This document shows positions 1-12,624 of a stretch of 64,000 nucleotides of DNA, one piece after another. The position numbers and the translations under genes are program-made. The DNA is taken from positions 1,635,318 through 1,699,317 of the forward strand of contig CM049314.1 in assembly GCA_026874595.1 (NCBI GenBank), in the 5' to 3' direction. The DNA comes from Sipunculus nudus. Lineage: Eukaryota > Annelida > Sipuncula > Golfingiida > Sipunculidae. The notes under the pieces are model-generated. The model ran no database searches, was not told the origin of the DNA, and saw nothing but the letters and a program-made list of their open reading frames with translations. Every line of letters begins with the position of its first letter. The first letter of the stretch is position 1.

Positions 1-336
1 ACATAGGAACTATATACAGGAATATTTATGGTAAATATGAAGAAAACCAGATGAGTGGTTTTGATATAAGGCAGTCCTGAAGTGTGAAAATAGATTTTTA
101 AATAAAAAATTGAGGTTTTTCCTTAATATCTCGAAGGAACGAAGTCCTATTGACCCAATTTTTGACATGGTATGAGCTTTTGGGGACATCTAGCTGTATG
201 TCGAATTTCAGATTCGTAGGTCCAATAATGTCGAAACTTGCCAGTCTTATGGATGGACATCCGGACGGAATGATGGACGGACGACGGATAATGGACCACG
301 ACTATAGATCAGATGACTTATAGTCAGCTGAGTTAA
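1..336 (+). repeat. Dispersed repeat copy, 3' part
   Basis: These bases match 61105-61466 in the same orientation over nearly the whole length, and part of 62126-62240. Shared stretches include ACTATATA(C/G)AGGAATATTT, a run of GGACGGAC-type repeats, and the end motif GTCAGCTGAG followed by A-rich sequence. It is probably the right end of an element that begins before the window. No coding potential is seen. It belongs with the GCTCAGCTGA-ended elements described at 18966 and 58311. Confidence 0.75.
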
Positions 337-2769
337 AAAATAAATTTGGCACATCAGATGCTGACATTACATCAGTGACTGTAAGAAACTGAGGGAGTAA
401 ATTTACAGAAAGTGAAGCAACTGGACTACATTAACATAAAGTCTGAAATGGTAAAACATTGTTCAACATGAATACAATCCTTCTTTGTGCTATTGGTTAG
501 CTTGTGATTCCACCTACTGGAGATTGTGAAAACTATACCAGGCACCAGTGGATAGATATGATATGATATTATATATACTAATGTTACACACCATATCAGA
601 TTAATTATATATATCATATCTTATGTTATATTAAACAATCTTATCTTATCTTTCTCCTTATTTGATCTTGTGCTTCACAGTATAATATTATACAAAACTA
701 TATATTACCAGTGTAGGATTGATATCTGTCAGTAGTGTAGCTTTATTCTGTTCTATAGCTTGGAGGCAGATGATGAGGGCCTGAACATAATCCCTCTGGC
801 ACAGAAAGGCGTCCTCTGCGATAGAAGAAGTAAAAGATAAAAATCACATCAGAGAAAGGCTTGTTAAATGAATGGCAGTTATCATCCAGAGCAAGGTCAG
901 GACTTTCAAAGTGTTACAAAACATGTTTATACCCTTAATCTGACAAAACATAGGTCACAGTGATATAATTCTACGTCATCAAGGAGATGTTACCCAGACC
1001 AGTCCAGAGATCTACAGATTACCTTAGCTTCATTACTTATGATTTATATTGTGCCTGCTAATGATCACATGATAAGGAATATAGGTCATTATGACCTAAT
1101 ATTTTTTCAAGGAGAATATTTACAGACCTGTCTTGATAATTAGCAAGCACTTTCTAGGCATAATGGATATATGAATAACGCCCTGCTAGCTGACAACTGA
1201 AGGAAGATTTTGTTATCTTCTTAAAAAATACACAGTCACTTTTTTTATGGGCAATATGCCTCTTCCCTCCCTATTTTTTTATCTAACTAGTTCAGTTTGA
1301 ATTAATCATATGAAACAAAGTACAGCAGCATTACTATCTACCTGTAACAAGAGTAATAATAATCAGTAAACGTCCTTGTGATACACACTGCATCCTGGTT
1401 AATGTCCCAATGTCAGGAAATCATGCCTATGTTATCTTTTTCCAGCACTATAAGCATGTGACCCCTTCAATCTTGGCATATGTTCAACAGCACCATCAGC
1501 ACATTTATCTTTCTGTGCAAACTGAGATTACAATTTATTGCATAATGACACACACAAGGAAAAACTCTTATATTAACTCATGGTGTTAAATGTAACTGGG
1601 TTTCTGACCAAATATTTAATTACTACCTGATTTTTGTTAAAACTCAAATGAGTTGAGTCATTCCTAACTCTTTCCTGGCCAGTTCAACAATCACATATAC
1701 CAACTGATATATGTATGAATGTTGAGGAAAAGTAATGACCTCTCTTCTAAGACTTCTCAGTATTTCTGCATTGGACAGCATACAATATGTATAGAATATT
1801 CTTGGCAGCAGTAGCGTGCTACTTCCCTTTTGTAACTGTGCTCACCATGTTCATCAAACATCTTGTACTGTTTAATAATATATGGTACAATATAACATGA
1901 TGATAGTGGCATTGACTCAAAGATACATTAAGATATCAGACAAAGATGCCTGTTGAAACATACATGGAACTGAAATGCATTCTAAAGAGTTCTATGTTTT
2001 CATGTATATTACTTGAAGGTGTTAATCATCCTTTGTTGTACTAAATGTAACCTATTTCAACATACAAGCAGGATCCTGAGGAAGAGGCGGAACAATTGAC
2101 CTATCCATGAACTCTATGTGACCTTAATCACATATTCATTCAATGAATAAACATAAGCATGGGACTAAGGAGCAACCAATCAGGTGACCTTAAATATTGT
2201 AAAGAGTCAATCATCTGACAAAAACAAAATTTTGCATAATTTGACAGAGCTCTGTCAAACAGAACACGTGTAGTCTGTAAATACTACCAGTACCCATGTT
2301 GTCATGTTTTCCGGGATATTTTATTATACGAAGAGGCAGTATAAATAGTTTCTAGGCTATAGGTTGCGGGAGCCATTCCTCCAACTACTGAGTGAATAAT
2401 AATCATTAATGTCTTACCTGGCACATAATTTGTATGGGACAAATAATAATATATATTGCAACACAGTTCATATATGACTGCGATATAGTAAACAATGGTC
2501 AGGTGATACTAGTTGATGACGTCAGTCAATACAACATCATGCGCCATCGCCCTTTGTGATGTCATTATTATGTTATAATCAGCCCTCGCTTCCATTGGCA
2601 TGGAAGTCCATATGTGTAGAGGCCTTTTGGGGGCTCATTATAATAATAAGTTAAAAGGGCGGAGCATTTGGGCTGTGGTGAATAGGTCAATTATAAACTC
2701 TAGTTATGATAATACACCTTTCAATAAGTGAGACACCAAGACCTAATTAATATGCCTAAGATCAGTCAT
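337..2769. other. AT-rich unique sequence, no gene recognised
   Basis: About 2.4 kb with short, stop-rich frames on both strands and no convincing pair of splice sites, no tandem repeat and no RNA gene. Local AT-rich runs (TATCATATC-like at 555-650) are simple sequence. I see nothing to annotate as functional. Confidence 0.5.
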
Positions 2770-2770
2770 G

Positions 2771-2995
2771 ATACTGTGGTCAGACATTTTGGTTGCCGTT
2801 TAGTGTGCCTGTGTATAATACCGTGGGCAGACATTTTGGTTGCCGTTTAGTGTGCGTGTGTATGATACGGTGGGCAGACATTTTGGTTGCCGTTTAGTGT
2901 GCATGTGTATGATACAATAGGCAGACATTTTGGTTGCCGTTTAGTGTGCGTGTGTATGATACCATGGGCAGACATTCAGTTAGCCATTCAGTGTG
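2771..2995 (+). repeat. 47-bp tandem repeat, 5 copies
   Basis: The motif CAGACATTTTGGTTGCCG recurs at 2781, 2828, 2875, 2922 and (decayed) 2969, always 47 bp apart. The copies are very similar, so the array is young or homogenised. An open frame runs through it but only reflects repeat phase. Confidence 0.9.
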
Positions 2996-3189
2996 TTAGT
3001 CAGACAACAGTCTCGCTGTCAGTGTGGGGCGCCAATGAATGGCCTCAGAATGCTCAATTTAAAACCAATATCTCATAAAATATTAACAATAATGAGTGAG
3101 AAAACATAATGGTTGACAAATTTCAATTAATAAGATTTCACTTGTTTTCTTGGTTGACAAGTGAAATACAAATTACAATGGGGGTTTTA

Positions 3190-4580
3190 ACTTTATGCAG
3201 GGAAGTTTGGTAACCCGTAGGTATGGGTCCCTGATGCACAATTTTCACTAAGGACGCATGAGCTTTAGGCCAAATGGGTCCCGCAGGACTCTTGAAATTT
3301 TTACTTATTCAACAGTCATTTTATACCGTTGAACAGTAAGTATCCAGGCAGGTTCGATGGCTGTACGAATGCCCGTGACAGGCGTGGTAGCCTTCCCATT
3401 GTAAACAAGAAAATTAACAGTGGGCGATAAAGAAGCTCACGCAATGCACGCTGGGAACGAGGGCACCTGTTTGCGCTAAAAATGAATATTAAAACATAAG
3501 TGACCTTTTCATATCGTGCCGAATCTACCGCATGAAACGGGAATAGAGAAAAGTGAATTCAGGTGCAATCAACTGCCCCCGGCAGCGTTCGTGCAAGGGA
3601 AGCAGGGAACCATTTTTCACTGCGTGCCGTTATTACCACGTATTTACTATGACGTTTTAGTGAATGAAGGGTTTACGCTGACGGTCAAAATCAGATAACG
3701 CGCCATGCGGTGTTTGATAGGCCAGCTCCAATGAACAAGTCATAATCTGTGATTATAATTAAAAGGTTACATAAGTTCATGATGGATCGAACCAGATGAC
3801 AGTTGGGTGTCGCAAACCACGTTCTTCAGAGCGTTGAAATGAGTTGGAAAAGCTGGAATTTGGTGATTGATTCCAGCAAAGAATAGCTGGTGACATTACT
3901 TCACCTGGTTAAACTATTTCAAAGAAAATAAATAGGTCTTTTTTATGTAATTAAGATTTTTTCCGTCTATTTTAGGGGGGCTCTTGCATGTTGGAATAGC
4001 AGTGCCGTTTTTTATGTCACAAATATATTAATTATTAAACATAATTTTCAGGGCTTCATTGTTGATCAACATGGTTTAAATTGTAACCTAGCAGATTTAT
4101 TCGTTAGCATTTGCGTTTCTGTTTAATAAAATAAAATTGATTTCAGATACAAAGAAGTAACTAGTTCATTCAAGTAAAAGAGTATCTGGAATAAGCTTGT
4201 GTATTTTCCCTATCAGTAATATGTATACCTGCATGCTTACACATACCATAAGAGTACAAATATGTTTTTGGAACATTTTGCCAAAGCCCTATGTAAGATC
4301 CTACTATTAATTAAATGGCTTGGAGTTCAAATGATAATATATGACATTTTCTTAAGAACAAAGCAACCATAAAAAATATTTGTTTTAAATATATATCATA
4401 ATTGCAAACATATATATTTACACACTAGGTGCTATATAGCTTTCCTTTGCCAGGACCATCAGGACTCCTGAAATGTATGCAGGACTCTTGACAATTTTGA
4501 TAGGACCCCTGAAAATATATACCTATGGGTCCAAGACTCTTCAAAATTTTAGCCTAGCGAAACCCCTGCTTTATGTACCT
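3190..4580. repeat. Region bounded by inverted dispersed-repeat fragments
   Basis: The left edge (3195-3310) and right edge (4440-4575) carry related sequence in opposite orientations, with GCAGGG, GGTATGGGTCC and 'GGACTC(C/T)TGAAA' motifs. Sequence between them has a higher CpG content at 3340-3720 (for example CGTGCCGAATCTACCGC) than its surroundings. A 60-codon open frame at 3516-3698 has no recognisable domain. This may be a small element with degraded ends. No target duplication was found. Confidence 0.35.
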
Positions 4581-4851
4581 ACCATTTATTATTACAACTA
4601 AGAGAGAATATAAGAATATGTGCATTTACCTACATTTATATACAAGTGCACTTGAGACAACAATCAAGATGGCCTCTCAGAACTAAGTGCTGACACCCTG
4701 CTGCAATGCCCGAAGAAGCAGCTACAACTGCTCCTGATTGCAAGTATATTATGTACTCCTTGTGCTTTCTGGGTGATAGGCAAATATAGTGCACAACAGT
4801 TAAGACATGCATGACTGTATCCCACTGGAAATTATGTTTATCTGTTACTTA

Positions 4852-5828
4852 TGTGATGTCACAAGTGATTTTAGCTACTGATGTGATGTAACAAGAGATG
4901 TCAGTTACTGATGTGATGTCACAAGTGATTTCAGTTACTGATGTGATGTAACAAGTGATACCAGATCCGGTATACCACCTAAATCTGAGCCATAGAGAGT
5001 GCCGCGATTAGTTATTATAACTATTTGTACAATCCATGTAAAATAAATATGATTATATTTTACTGATGTAATGTCACAATTCATGTCAGTAACTGATGTG
5101 ATGTCACAAATGATGATAGCTACTGATGTGATGTCACAAGGGATGTCATCTACTGATGTGATGTCACAAGAGATGTAAGCTACTGATGTGATGTCACAAG
5201 TGATGTGAGTTACTTATGTGATGTCACAAGTGATGTCAGTTACTGATGTGATGTCACAAGTGATGTCAGTTACTGATGTGATGTCACAAGTGATGTAAGC
5301 TACTGATGTGATGTCACAAGTAATGTCAGTTACTGATGTGATGTCACAAGTGATGTCAGTTACTGATGTGATGTCACAAGTGATGTCAGTTGCTGATGTG
5401 ATGTCACAAGTGATGTCAGCAACTGATGTGATGTCACAAGTGATATCAGATCCAGTCTACTGCCAACATCTGAGCCATGAAGAGTGCCGCAATAAGTTAG
5501 AATTACTATTTGTACAATCCATGTAACATAAATATGATTATATTTTACTGATGTGATGTCACAAATGAAGTAATTAAGCTACTGATGTGATGTCACAAGT
5601 GATATCAGATCCAGTCTACTGCCAACATCTGAGCCATGAAGAGTGCCGTGATAAGTTAGAAATGTGATGTCACAAGAGATGTAAGCTACTGATGTGATGT
5701 CACAAGTGATGTGAGTTACTGATGTTATGTCACAAGTGATGTCAGTTACTGATGTGATGTCACAAGTGATGTCAGTTACTGATGTGATGTCACAAGTGAT
5801 GTAAGCTACTGATCTGATGTCACAAGTG
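4852..5828 (+). repeat. 30-bp minisatellite with higher-order units, left of element
   Basis: The unit is close to TGATGTGATGTCACAAGTGA plus TGTCAGTTAC. Copies are interrupted by a longer spacer (GATCCAGTCTACTGCCAACA and following bases) at about 4957, 5443 and 5601, which makes a higher-order repeat. Because 30 is a multiple of 3, one frame stays open through the array (5308-5526, a 10-residue MSQVMSVTDV repeat), but nothing else suggests coding. The array continues after the inserted element, at 13035. Confidence 0.92.
5594..5828 (+). repeat. Left 235-bp direct repeat flanking the 7.2-kb element
   Basis: These 235 bases recur at 13035-13269 directly beyond the other end of the element. By eye the two copies differ at one internal base (GTGCCGTG against GTGCCATG) and at the last base. 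The repeat ends at the element boundary with CACAAGTG, which is also the first eight bases of the right copy. The simple target duplication is therefore either 8 bp inside pre-existing repeats or the whole 235 bp. Confidence 0.9.
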
Positions 5829-6240
5829 GGTAATCGTGCAATATAACGGACCCATGTTACTCTCTCTCACAAATAAGTGTGACCACATTTCACTAAAATG
5901 TTTTTTGCATGATAAAGTTGACGATCCGGCGCATCTAATGATATCATATTTTTGTATGTTATTTATATATTTATTTTGCTACAAACTGTCGAAAAAGGGT
6001 AGTTTGCCGAAAATACCCAAAATGACGTCGTGTCAAAGACGTTCTGAGCCGACGTCATGAATCCACAGTAATATACATATATACCAAGTTAAACATTTAG
6101 ATGATGTCTTATAAAATTTACAGTCAATATATAATATTACCCATATAAGTTTATACTTTTTTACCTCTTTTTATCCACATTTCACTTGATGTACGTTCAA
6201 GGTGACGACGCCCTGCCGCCAGAACGTAAACAAATGTCGA
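5829..6240 (+). repeat. Left terminal inverted repeat
   Basis: Pairs with about 12625-13034 in inverted orientation. Conserved landmarks in the same order are the terminal 27 bp, GTGTGACCACATTT at 5877-5890, GATCCGGCGCATCTAATGAT, the AAAATACCCAAA..TGACGTCG block, CATGAATCCACAGTA and a GACGACG..CTGCCGCC block. Identity is roughly 75-80% by eye apart from the exact tip. Several TGACGTC (CRE-like) motifs lie near 6020-6055. Confidence 0.85.
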
Positions 6241-6399
6241 GTGTCACGTGACAAGTCATGCACTTAAAATCAAGAGAGACACGGGAGAAACACGTTCGTC
6301 CGCATTATGTTACAACATTTTTTGTTATACTAACATAATAATATCCTTATTTTTAATAAAATAATTATTGAGTGTGACAACATTTATTAGTTATAATGA

Positions 6400-6715
6400 A
6401 TGACATTATTAAGGTGTGATCTCTTTTTTATAAATTGTGTGACCACATATAGTAGTAAGAAATAGTAAAACAGGTGTGGTGACCACATTTAAATATATTC
6501 TTACATCATCATATCCCTTATTTTTTTCTAAATTTAATCCTGAATTTTTTTCAAACCAAGAGACCATATTTTTTACCAATACAAAAATAAGTTGTGACCG
6601 CATTTTATTTGACCAGCCATATAAGTTTGTATTATATATAGAATATTATAAAATGTGGTCACATATGGTGTGACCACATTTTTAAAAATAAATTTTGCCA
6701 AAAATAAGTTCCCTT
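6400..6715 (+). repeat. 118-bp satellite, left arm (one full unit plus remnants)
   Basis: A full unit at about 6590-6715 matches the eleven units at 10998-12316, in the same orientation rather than mirrored. Decayed pieces with GTGTGACCACAT and GGTGACCACATTT lie at 6435-6490. Each unit contains the palindrome AAATGTGGTCACA-TATGG-TGTGACCACATTT (two arms of 13). Confidence 0.8.
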
Positions 6716-6727
6716 ACCAAAAATTTT

Positions 6728-7110
6728 TATAAGTGCCATATATGTGAAAGTTATATGGCACATATAAGGCACATATATGTGCCATATATGTCCCTTATAT
6801 CCAACCTTATAACTCCCATATATGTCACATATATGTACGGTATATGGATTTTATATGCAAATTAGGTAGGAGCCTTATATGTCACATATATGGGCCTTAT
6901 ATGTCACTTATAAGGCTTCCACATATAGGTCCCCTATAACTCCCATATATGTCCCATATATGTCCCTTATAACTCCCATATATGTCCCATATATGTGCCT
7001 TATAACTCACATATATGTGCCTTATAACTCCCATATATGTGACATATATGAGCCTTATAAGTGCCATATATGTCCCTTATAAGTGACATATAACTCACAT
7101 ATAAGTCAGT
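6728..7110. repeat. CATATATG-rich short tandem array, left arm
   Basis: Repeats of CCATATATGTCCC, CTTATAACTCC and TGCCATATATGTG, many self-complementary, run for about 380 bp. A related array at 10660-10978 occupies the equivalent place in the right arm. The borders are inverted copies: CCCTTACCAAAA at 6711-6722 against TTTTGGTAAGGG at 10984-10995. Open frames inside are repeat artefacts. Confidence 0.8.
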
Positions 7111-7364
7111 GTATGCACCTTCTGTACTGTTTGTCAATAGCTCAGTTACTGTCTGTTGTATGTTCTGTTTTGAAAGGTGTTTACTCTTTTCTTTATTCCA
7201 CAAGGAATTACGGTAGATGATAGAAATTAAGGTTTGTGTGTGTGTGGTGAGCTTCCTGCACTGTGCAATTCCTTGAAATCAATGCTGGCCTGCAGTCACA
7301 CTGGGGGTCATCAACTTCACACAGTCATATGGACGCAAAAACATGAAACATAAAAGTAAGAAAA

Positions 7365-7547
7365 TACAAGAGCCAAAATTAATGTTTATTTACACATTTG
7401 TAAACTGAAAATAATATTTTCATAAGATTTTTAAAACTCCCTGGTTCAGTCAGATTTGAGAGTGTTGTCCTTTTAGAGAATGAAGGCTGGAAGGAAATAT
7501 ACACCCTTGCCACACTCTAAATCCTTTTCAGTCCCCTCCTGTTTGAC
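7365..7547 (-). CDS. Candidate 3'-terminal exon of gene fragment in element core
   Basis: On the minus strand a good acceptor (TTTGTTTTTGCAG) precedes this exon. Joined in phase to the exon at 8164-8230, it adds GQTGGD and stops at 7528-7530. A poly(A) signal (AATAAA on the minus strand, 7385-7390) follows about 140 bases later, so this looks like a terminal exon. The end coordinate is approximate. No family was recognised. Confidence 0.45.
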
Positions 7548-8163
7548 CTGCAAAAACAAATGTTACCAGTCTATACTCACACATATAGTCATTATTGCTT
7601 ACATTAATTATCTTATTAAATAAGTTTAAAGAATATCTTTTGACATTGATGCTTAGTATTGCTTTTCTTAACATTTATAGTAGTTTACCTTATCTGGAGG
7701 CAACACACAAGTCAAAAAAGGAAAAGAATTTATTTCACTGAAAGTACATCTGCTCTCTATATAGGGGTTTTCAATGTTCTGAAAATATGCCTGTTTAACA
7801 TTTAGGATTATAAGTAAATACAGTTGGACTTCTCAATTACTAACACAGGAAGAGTTTTCCAGTTATACAGAGTATATACAAACATTACAGATTATCAAAT
7901 ATACTGGTCACAGGACAGACACTGTGGCCTAAAGATGCTCATAGGTATAGAAAGTAGGTTACTCAGTTGAAACAATTTTAACATGTAAACAGTTTATAAT
8001 AATATATTAATATCCCATATGCACAATAAATGTTAACCACCAAATTTGCACTTCAAATATGGTAAGTACCAGCTATTTGATAAAAAAAACTTACAATTCA
8101 TAACATTTCCCATTTGCTAAAAGATTTAAATGTTACTTTATATGATTAACTGAATATGCTTAC

Positions 8164-8230
8164 CAGACAATTCTTGCAAGGGCTGGAGATATCTGGGCTC
8201 TCCTTTTACTTTCTGCACCATTTCTTCATA
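8164..8230 (-). CDS. Candidate internal exon of gene fragment in element core
   Basis: This 67-bp exon has acceptor TTTTCCAG and donor G|GTAAGC on the minus strand. It reads YEEMVQKVKGEPRYLQPLQE and then LS, ending in phase 1. Its start phase (0) fits the upstream exon at 9745-9825 and its end phase fits the terminal exon. The charged, stop-free reading with matched phases supports a real or recently real exon. I do not recognise the protein. Confidence 0.5.
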
Positions 8231-9071
8231 CTGGAAAAGTAAAGAAACCATTACAAATCATAGAAACAAAGGTTGTTGGAAATAAATAATTAAGAACATG
8301 GAGTCTTGCATATTTTAACATTTAAGTAGACAAATGGACTAAAAAAGGGCCTCACATCAATAAAATTACTAAAACAGTACATCAATGATGTTCAAAATGA
8401 CTTCTTGATCTTTTATGGTGAAATGGCACTACTACATCATCAGTACATGTACATATAAAAAGAAATCATTCAAGGTAGACTAAAAATGCACTTTTGATTA
8501 ACCTTTAAATTGAACCAGATTTGATTTCTCTTTGGGAATCAAAATAGTACCTAATGAAATCATCTGATCCTTAGTGAAACAAATTCCCAAATTATTATGC
8601 TTTTTCTTTTGTAATGAAAGTGAATACTAGTATGTCAGAAGAAACCTCAAATGAAAGTAAGAGGACCAGGCCCATTAAAGTTAAAGTGCTCATGACCTTT
8701 AAAAGGGTGTTCTTGACCTTCTGATGTCAAATTCAGATTAAATTCATACATATGATTATGAATGGTTTGTGGATTGTTATGAAACATACTGTGTTATGTA
8801 TCAAATTGTTAATAAATTGGTGTTTACAGTATATGTAAATGACATGTAGAAGGGCATATTATGAAATTAAAGCTTAATTTAGGAGTTTTTGTGTGAAAGA
8901 CTCCAATAGTAAAAAATATTTGATTAATTTTTTAGATTAGTTGAAATGTTTTGGTTGAGTACAGCAAACCTCTCTTCAATTTTATAAAAAAAAAAAGCAT
9001 TCACCAAAATTGAGACAGTGGCTGTAAATTCAGCAATGATCAGCAGTGTTTAATGTTTACTTTGCCTGAAA

Positions 9072-9191
9072 GAAAAACTTATGAACATTGTATAATTAAC
9101 AATTTTTAACCATATTATAACTTTTGGGCACGAAAAACTTATGAACATTGTATAATTAACAATTTTTAACCATATTATAACTTTTGGGCAC
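9072..9191 (+). repeat. Exact 60-bp tandem duplication
   Basis: The 60-bp block beginning GAAAAACTTATGAACATTGT occurs twice head to tail (9072-9131, 9132-9191) with no visible difference. It is a recent duplication inside the intron between the two upstream exon candidates of the element core. Confidence 0.95.
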
Positions 9192-9744
9192 TCTAGCAAG
9201 ACAAAAAATTCAAGTCAATTTGGAATATGAAAAGGAACATCTTTACCTTGTAGCAGCTTTTTTTTCATGACCCAGAGTTCAGCTAAATAATAACATGGTC
9301 AATAGCCATAGGTTCAACAAAAAATATGGTAGTATGTGGTACTCATAGCATTTGTGTGCTGATTAAGCTTTATGTAGGCTAACTGATCATCCCTTCCACA
9401 GGTAGGGGACATTAAGAAATTACATCAATATGTAAACTTTGGGGCCTGCTGCTGACTCTTGATTTTTTCACACCGAATTGCAAATAGCATCACTGAAAAG
9501 GATGTTCTTAACTTCCTGTTGGTGCATAGAACATGCACAATGTCACTATATAGAGGCAACAGCATCAGCTTTTTGTCAAAAATATGTTATTTTATAAAAA
9601 TTGGCCACCAAATAGGAAATGTTATCTTGAAACACACAAATTCTGTTTTTTTTTTTTCAGGGCAAACCAAGATAGGTGAAGTCATCTTTATGCAATCACT
9701 GGTTTACTATGCAAAAATAACTTAAATAATGCAAGATTACTCAC

Positions 9745-9825
9745 CAATGAGACATTTTTTAGCTGTACATTCCCCTTCTGCTTGAGCAGCTTGACAAAGA
9801 ACTTCTCTTCAAAGTGTGTACTCCC
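9745..9825 (-). CDS. Candidate 5'-most exon of gene fragment in element core
   Basis: An open frame of 27 codons on the minus strand ends in a strong donor (TTG|GTGAGT) at phase 0, matching the next exon. It reads GSTHFEEKFFVKLLKQKGNV and then QLKNVSL. Just upstream in the same frame is a TAA (9826-9828), with neither a start codon nor a convincing acceptor. The exon may therefore be cut off at its 5' side, as expected if only the 3' end of a gene was captured. It could also be non-coding sequence with chance splice signals. Function unknown. Confidence 0.45.
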
Positions 9826-10659
9826 TTAACGGTTACCGGATGTTATCATTCAGATGTAAACTGACTCTGCATGCCTTTGTTGTGCACAGCCTGTACAGTA
9901 TTCATGTGACGTCACCACTATTCCAGGGCAGGGTACAGTAAGGTCAAAGGTCCATTGTAGAGCTAGAGAGCTTGTACAGCAAGCTTGTCTGCTGGGGGGG
10001 GGGGGGGGGGTGTTACATATACTTGAGAAATTTACTGATTAGAATGCTGGTTATTGTCAAATTAAGAATGCAGATACTTATTTTTTTAAGTACCTATGCT
10101 TTTATCAATGCTGTTGATTTTCAATGCCAATATTTTACAGCTGGAATGTGTGGGTGGTGAGCTGTTTCTAAAACCAATATGATATTAGGTTAATGCCTAT
10201 GTATTCCCATGATTGGTCAGTGGCACACTACATCAATACCCTTTGTTCTGTATTTATGAAGTATATACACTACATTCCAAAAGAATTATTTTTTCTTATA
10301 ATTATCAAGGGCACAAATTATAACCAATGTGAAATATAGTCAAATTATTTTTTTGTATTGTGTTTTGAGTAAATGATGTTTTACTGCATGCATGATTACT
10401 ATAGGTACGTTATACCTCTTAATGTATACATCAAATGAAAAAAAAATTATTTATAGTATTATTTTTCTAATATACATAAAGTTCTGAGGAAGCTGGTTAT
10501 TTTGATACCCATTTTAACATACTTCTTCAGTATTTATTATTCAATTATAATTCATTTTCTTAAAACCATAATGGAGCTGGGACTTAGAAGTTTCTGCAGC
10601 ATTTGTGTTCCCTTGGAAAATGTCTAAGTCCTATCTTATAGAACAGTAAGCTCACAGTA

Positions 10660-10978
10660 TATAAACTTATAACTGACATATAACTGACATATAACTGACA
10701 TATACAGAACCCCTTCACATTCAACTCCCTTATATCTCCCATACAAGTCACATATAAATGAACTGTACAGAATGGCCTCATGTGCAGCTCCCTTATAACT
10801 GACATATAACAAACATACAACTCCCTTATAACTCACATATAACAATGCCTGACTAAACATATAGCTGCAATATACATATAACTCACATACATAGCATTTA
10901 TATGGGAAATATATGTCCCTTATAAGGGACATATAAGGCCCTTATAAGAGACATATAAGGCACATATATGTGAGTACT
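10660..10978. repeat. Short tandem array of the right arm
   Basis: Units such as CATATAACTGA, CTTATAACTCA and GACATATAAGGC repeat, with the last 60 bp nearest the satellite most like the reverse complement of the left array. Open frames on the minus strand here (for example 10636-10932) are repeat-phase artefacts. Confidence 0.75.
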
Positions 10979-10984
10979 TTCCAT

Positions 10985-11871
10985 TTTGGTAAGGGTTGTG
11001 ACCACATTTTACTTGACCAGCCATATAAGTTTGTATTATATATAGAATATTATAAAATGTTGTCACATATGGTGTGACCACATTTCTCACCAAAGAATAT
11101 TGACAAAAATAAGATGTGACCAAATGTTATTTGACCAGCCTAATAAGTTTGTATTATATATATAATATTATAAAATGTTGTCATATATGGTGTGACCACA
11201 TTTTTCACAATAAATATTGACAAAAATAAGGTGTGACCACATTTTATTTGACCAGCCATATAAGTTTGTATTATATATAGAATATTATAAAATGTGGTCA
11301 CATAAGGTGTGACCACATTTTTTTACCAATAATTATTAACAAAAATAAGGTGTGACCACATTTTATTTGACCAGCCATATAAGTTTGTATTATATATAGA
11401 ATATTATAAAATGTGGTCACATATGGTGTGACCACATTTTTCACCAGAGAATATTGACAAAAATAAGGTGTGACCACATTTTATTTGACAAGCCATATAA
11501 GTTTGTATTATATATATATATATATATTTAATATATTATAAAATGTGGTCACATATGGTGTGAACAAATTTTTTACAATAAATATTGACAAAAATAAGGT
11601 GTGACCACATTTTATTTGACCAGCCTAATAAGTTTGTATTATATATAGAATATTATAAAGTGTGGTCACATATGGGGTGACCACATTTCTCACCAAAGAA
11701 TATTGACAAAAATAAGGTGTGACCACATTTTATTTGACCAGCCTAATAAGTTTGTATTATATATATAATATTATAAAATGTTGTCACATATGGTGTGACC
11801 ACATTTTTCACAATAAATATTGACAAAAATAAGGTGTGACCACATTTTATTTGACAAGCCATATAAGTTTG

Positions 11872-11940
<69 letters not shown>

Positions 11941-12317
11941 ATATATTATAACATGTGGTCACATGGTGTGACCACATTTTTTACAATAAATATTAACAAA
12001 AATAAGGTGTGACCACATTTTATTTGAAAAGCCATATAAGTTTGTAATAAATATATAATATTTTAGAATGTGGTCACATATGGTGTGACCACATTTTTTA
12101 CAATAAATATTGATAAAAATAAGGTGTGACCACATTTTATTTGAACAGCCATATATGTTTGTATTATATATATAATATTATAAAATATGGTCACATATGG
12201 CGTGACCACATTTATTACCAATAAATATTAACAAAAATAAGGTGTGACCACATTTTATTTGACCAGCCATATAAGTTTGTATTATATACATAATATTATA
12301 AAATGTGGTCACATATG
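10985..12317 (+). repeat. 118-bp satellite, right arm, 11 units
   Basis: Unit starts (GTGTGACCACATTTTATTTG) fall near 10997, 11113, 11231, 11350, 11468, 11600, 11716, 11834, 12006, 12123 and 12241, mostly 116-119 bp apart. Two longer spacings come from TA expansion, the largest at 11877-11937. Each unit holds two inverted pairs of TGTGACCACATTT and can fold on itself. The left arm has only about one full unit, so the array expanded on one side. Confidence 0.92.
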
Positions 12318-12375
12318 GATGATATGCCCAACATGGTCCCGTGTTTCTCCCGCGTTCGTCTAGATTTTAAGGGCT

Positions 12376-12624
12376 ACCGGTCTGTTACTCATGGGGAGGG
12401 GATGTTCCCATCTGATTGTCCTTACATAAAGTAGTCTAACAGGACAAAAAAAATAAATAAGATAAATGACATGTCTAAAATGTAGTCTTTATACTCTGTC
12501 CACAAAAATGACTGTTTATTACACAATTTTTATAATATATTTATTTGACATATAAAACGTACATAGAGACAAAGCTGAATAGAGCAAGATTAACGTGATC
12601 AGTCGAATACATTCACAGACGACA
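12376..12624. other. Unpaired segment inside the right arm
   Basis: About 250 bp between the inner short inverted match (12340-12375) and the right TIR has no counterpart in the left arm. It carries no repeat or open frame of note. It is either an insertion in the right arm or a deletion from the left. Confidence 0.5.

Noticed and set aside
5308-5526. 72-codon frame with a 10-residue MSQVMSVTDV repeat
   Set aside because: It comes from the 30-bp minisatellite, whose length keeps any frame open. There is no flanking exon structure.
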